This document shows, one piece after another, positions 14,247-14,403 of a DNA stretch of 14,403 nucleotides. A program made the position numbers and the translations under genes. Under the pieces are notes generated by a model. That model had not been told where the DNA came from. It searched no databases and saw only the letters and a program-made list of their open reading frames with translations. How positions within the stretch are numbered: the first letter of the stretch is position 1; each line of letters starts with the position of its first letter. The DNA is from Gammaproteobacteria bacterium (lineage in GTDB: Bacteria; Pseudomonadota; Gammaproteobacteria; Pseudomonadales; UBA7434), in the NCBI GenBank assembly GCA_024280785.1, contig JAJRPK010000379.1, positions 1-14,403 of the forward strand. The letters run 5' to 3'.

Positions 14247-14403
14247 CTGCGCTGCGGCTTTGCGCCTTCACTTAATACAAGGCGAGTAAATTCATCGTGG
14301 GGTATAGGCTTGCTATGGTAGTAACCTTGGAAGTAGTCACAACCATTTTTTACTAAAAATTCTTTTTGCTCTTCTGTTTCAACGCCCTCGGCAACCACTT
14401 TCA
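14222..14403 (-). CDS. EAL-domain c-di-GMP phosphodiesterase, C-terminal end (cut by window edge)
   Basis: Only the last 59 residues are present; the gene continues beyond base 14403. They match the end of an EAL domain: VVAEGVETEEQ (V-x-AEGVE-T motif carrying a catalytic Glu), FLVKNGCDYFQGYYHSKP (GCD-x-x-QGY-x-x-x-KP) and then the final helix. EAL proteins hydrolyse cyclic di-GMP and influence biofilm or motility; whether GGDEF or sensor domains precede it cannot be seen. The frame ends in TAA at 14224-14222. Confidence 0.9.
   Translation of the reverse strand, partial: KVVAEGVETEEQKEFLVKNGCDYFQGYYHSKPIPHDEFTRLVLSEGAKPQRSYLSVVDK

Overview
The window looks like a chromosomal segment of a marine-type gammaproteobacterium. 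The main evidence is the divergent pair of a FinR/YeiE-like LysR regulator and a ferredoxin-NADP reductase. The reductase closely resembles, from memory, the Pseudomonas/Azotobacter enzyme. Other signs are a typical TypA/BipA GTPase and many lipid or xenobiotic catabolism genes (acyl-CoA dehydrogenase, SDR, luciferase-like monooxygenase, NTF2-like protein, DUF3604 protein). Taxonomy is inferred from gene content only.

Layout, left to right. (1) 1-743, minus: N-terminal part of typA/bipA, cut by the window edge. (2) 1042-2367, plus: 11-TM-type sodium:neurotransmitter (amino acid) symporter, converging on a MAPEG membrane protein (2387-2779, minus). (3) 6158 down to 2978, minus: a three-gene operon of acyl-CoA dehydrogenase, APH-fold phosphotransferase and short-chain dehydrogenase. 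This is the split bacterial counterpart of mammalian ACAD10/ACAD11 and resembles the lvaA/lvaC/lvaD part of the levulinate pathway. It suggests catabolism of 4-hydroxyacyl-CoA through a phosphorylated intermediate. (4) 8192 down to 6470, minus: three small accessory genes (secreted alpha/beta hydrolase, GNAT acetyltransferase, GFA-family zinc protein), AT-richer than their neighbours in the stretches counted. They are separated by attC-like imperfect palindromes, so this looks like an integron gene-cassette cluster without an integrase in the window (CALIN-like). (5) 8314-9195, minus, and 9451-10224, plus: finR-like regulator and fpr, divergent across an AT-rich operator region. (6) 10344-10790, plus: NTF2/SnoaL-like protein behind a perfect 12-bp palindrome. 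It converges on a luciferase-like flavin oxidoreductase (10799-11899, minus), which lies downstream of a large cysteine-rich DUF3604 lipoprotein (11971-13971, minus). (7) 14222-14403, minus: last 59 residues of an EAL-domain c-di-GMP phosphodiesterase.

The two most interesting observations are the unrecognised cassette cluster and the kinase/dehydrogenase operon. Several clean palindromes in the gaps are candidate operators. No rRNA, tRNA, CRISPR array or insertion sequence was seen.
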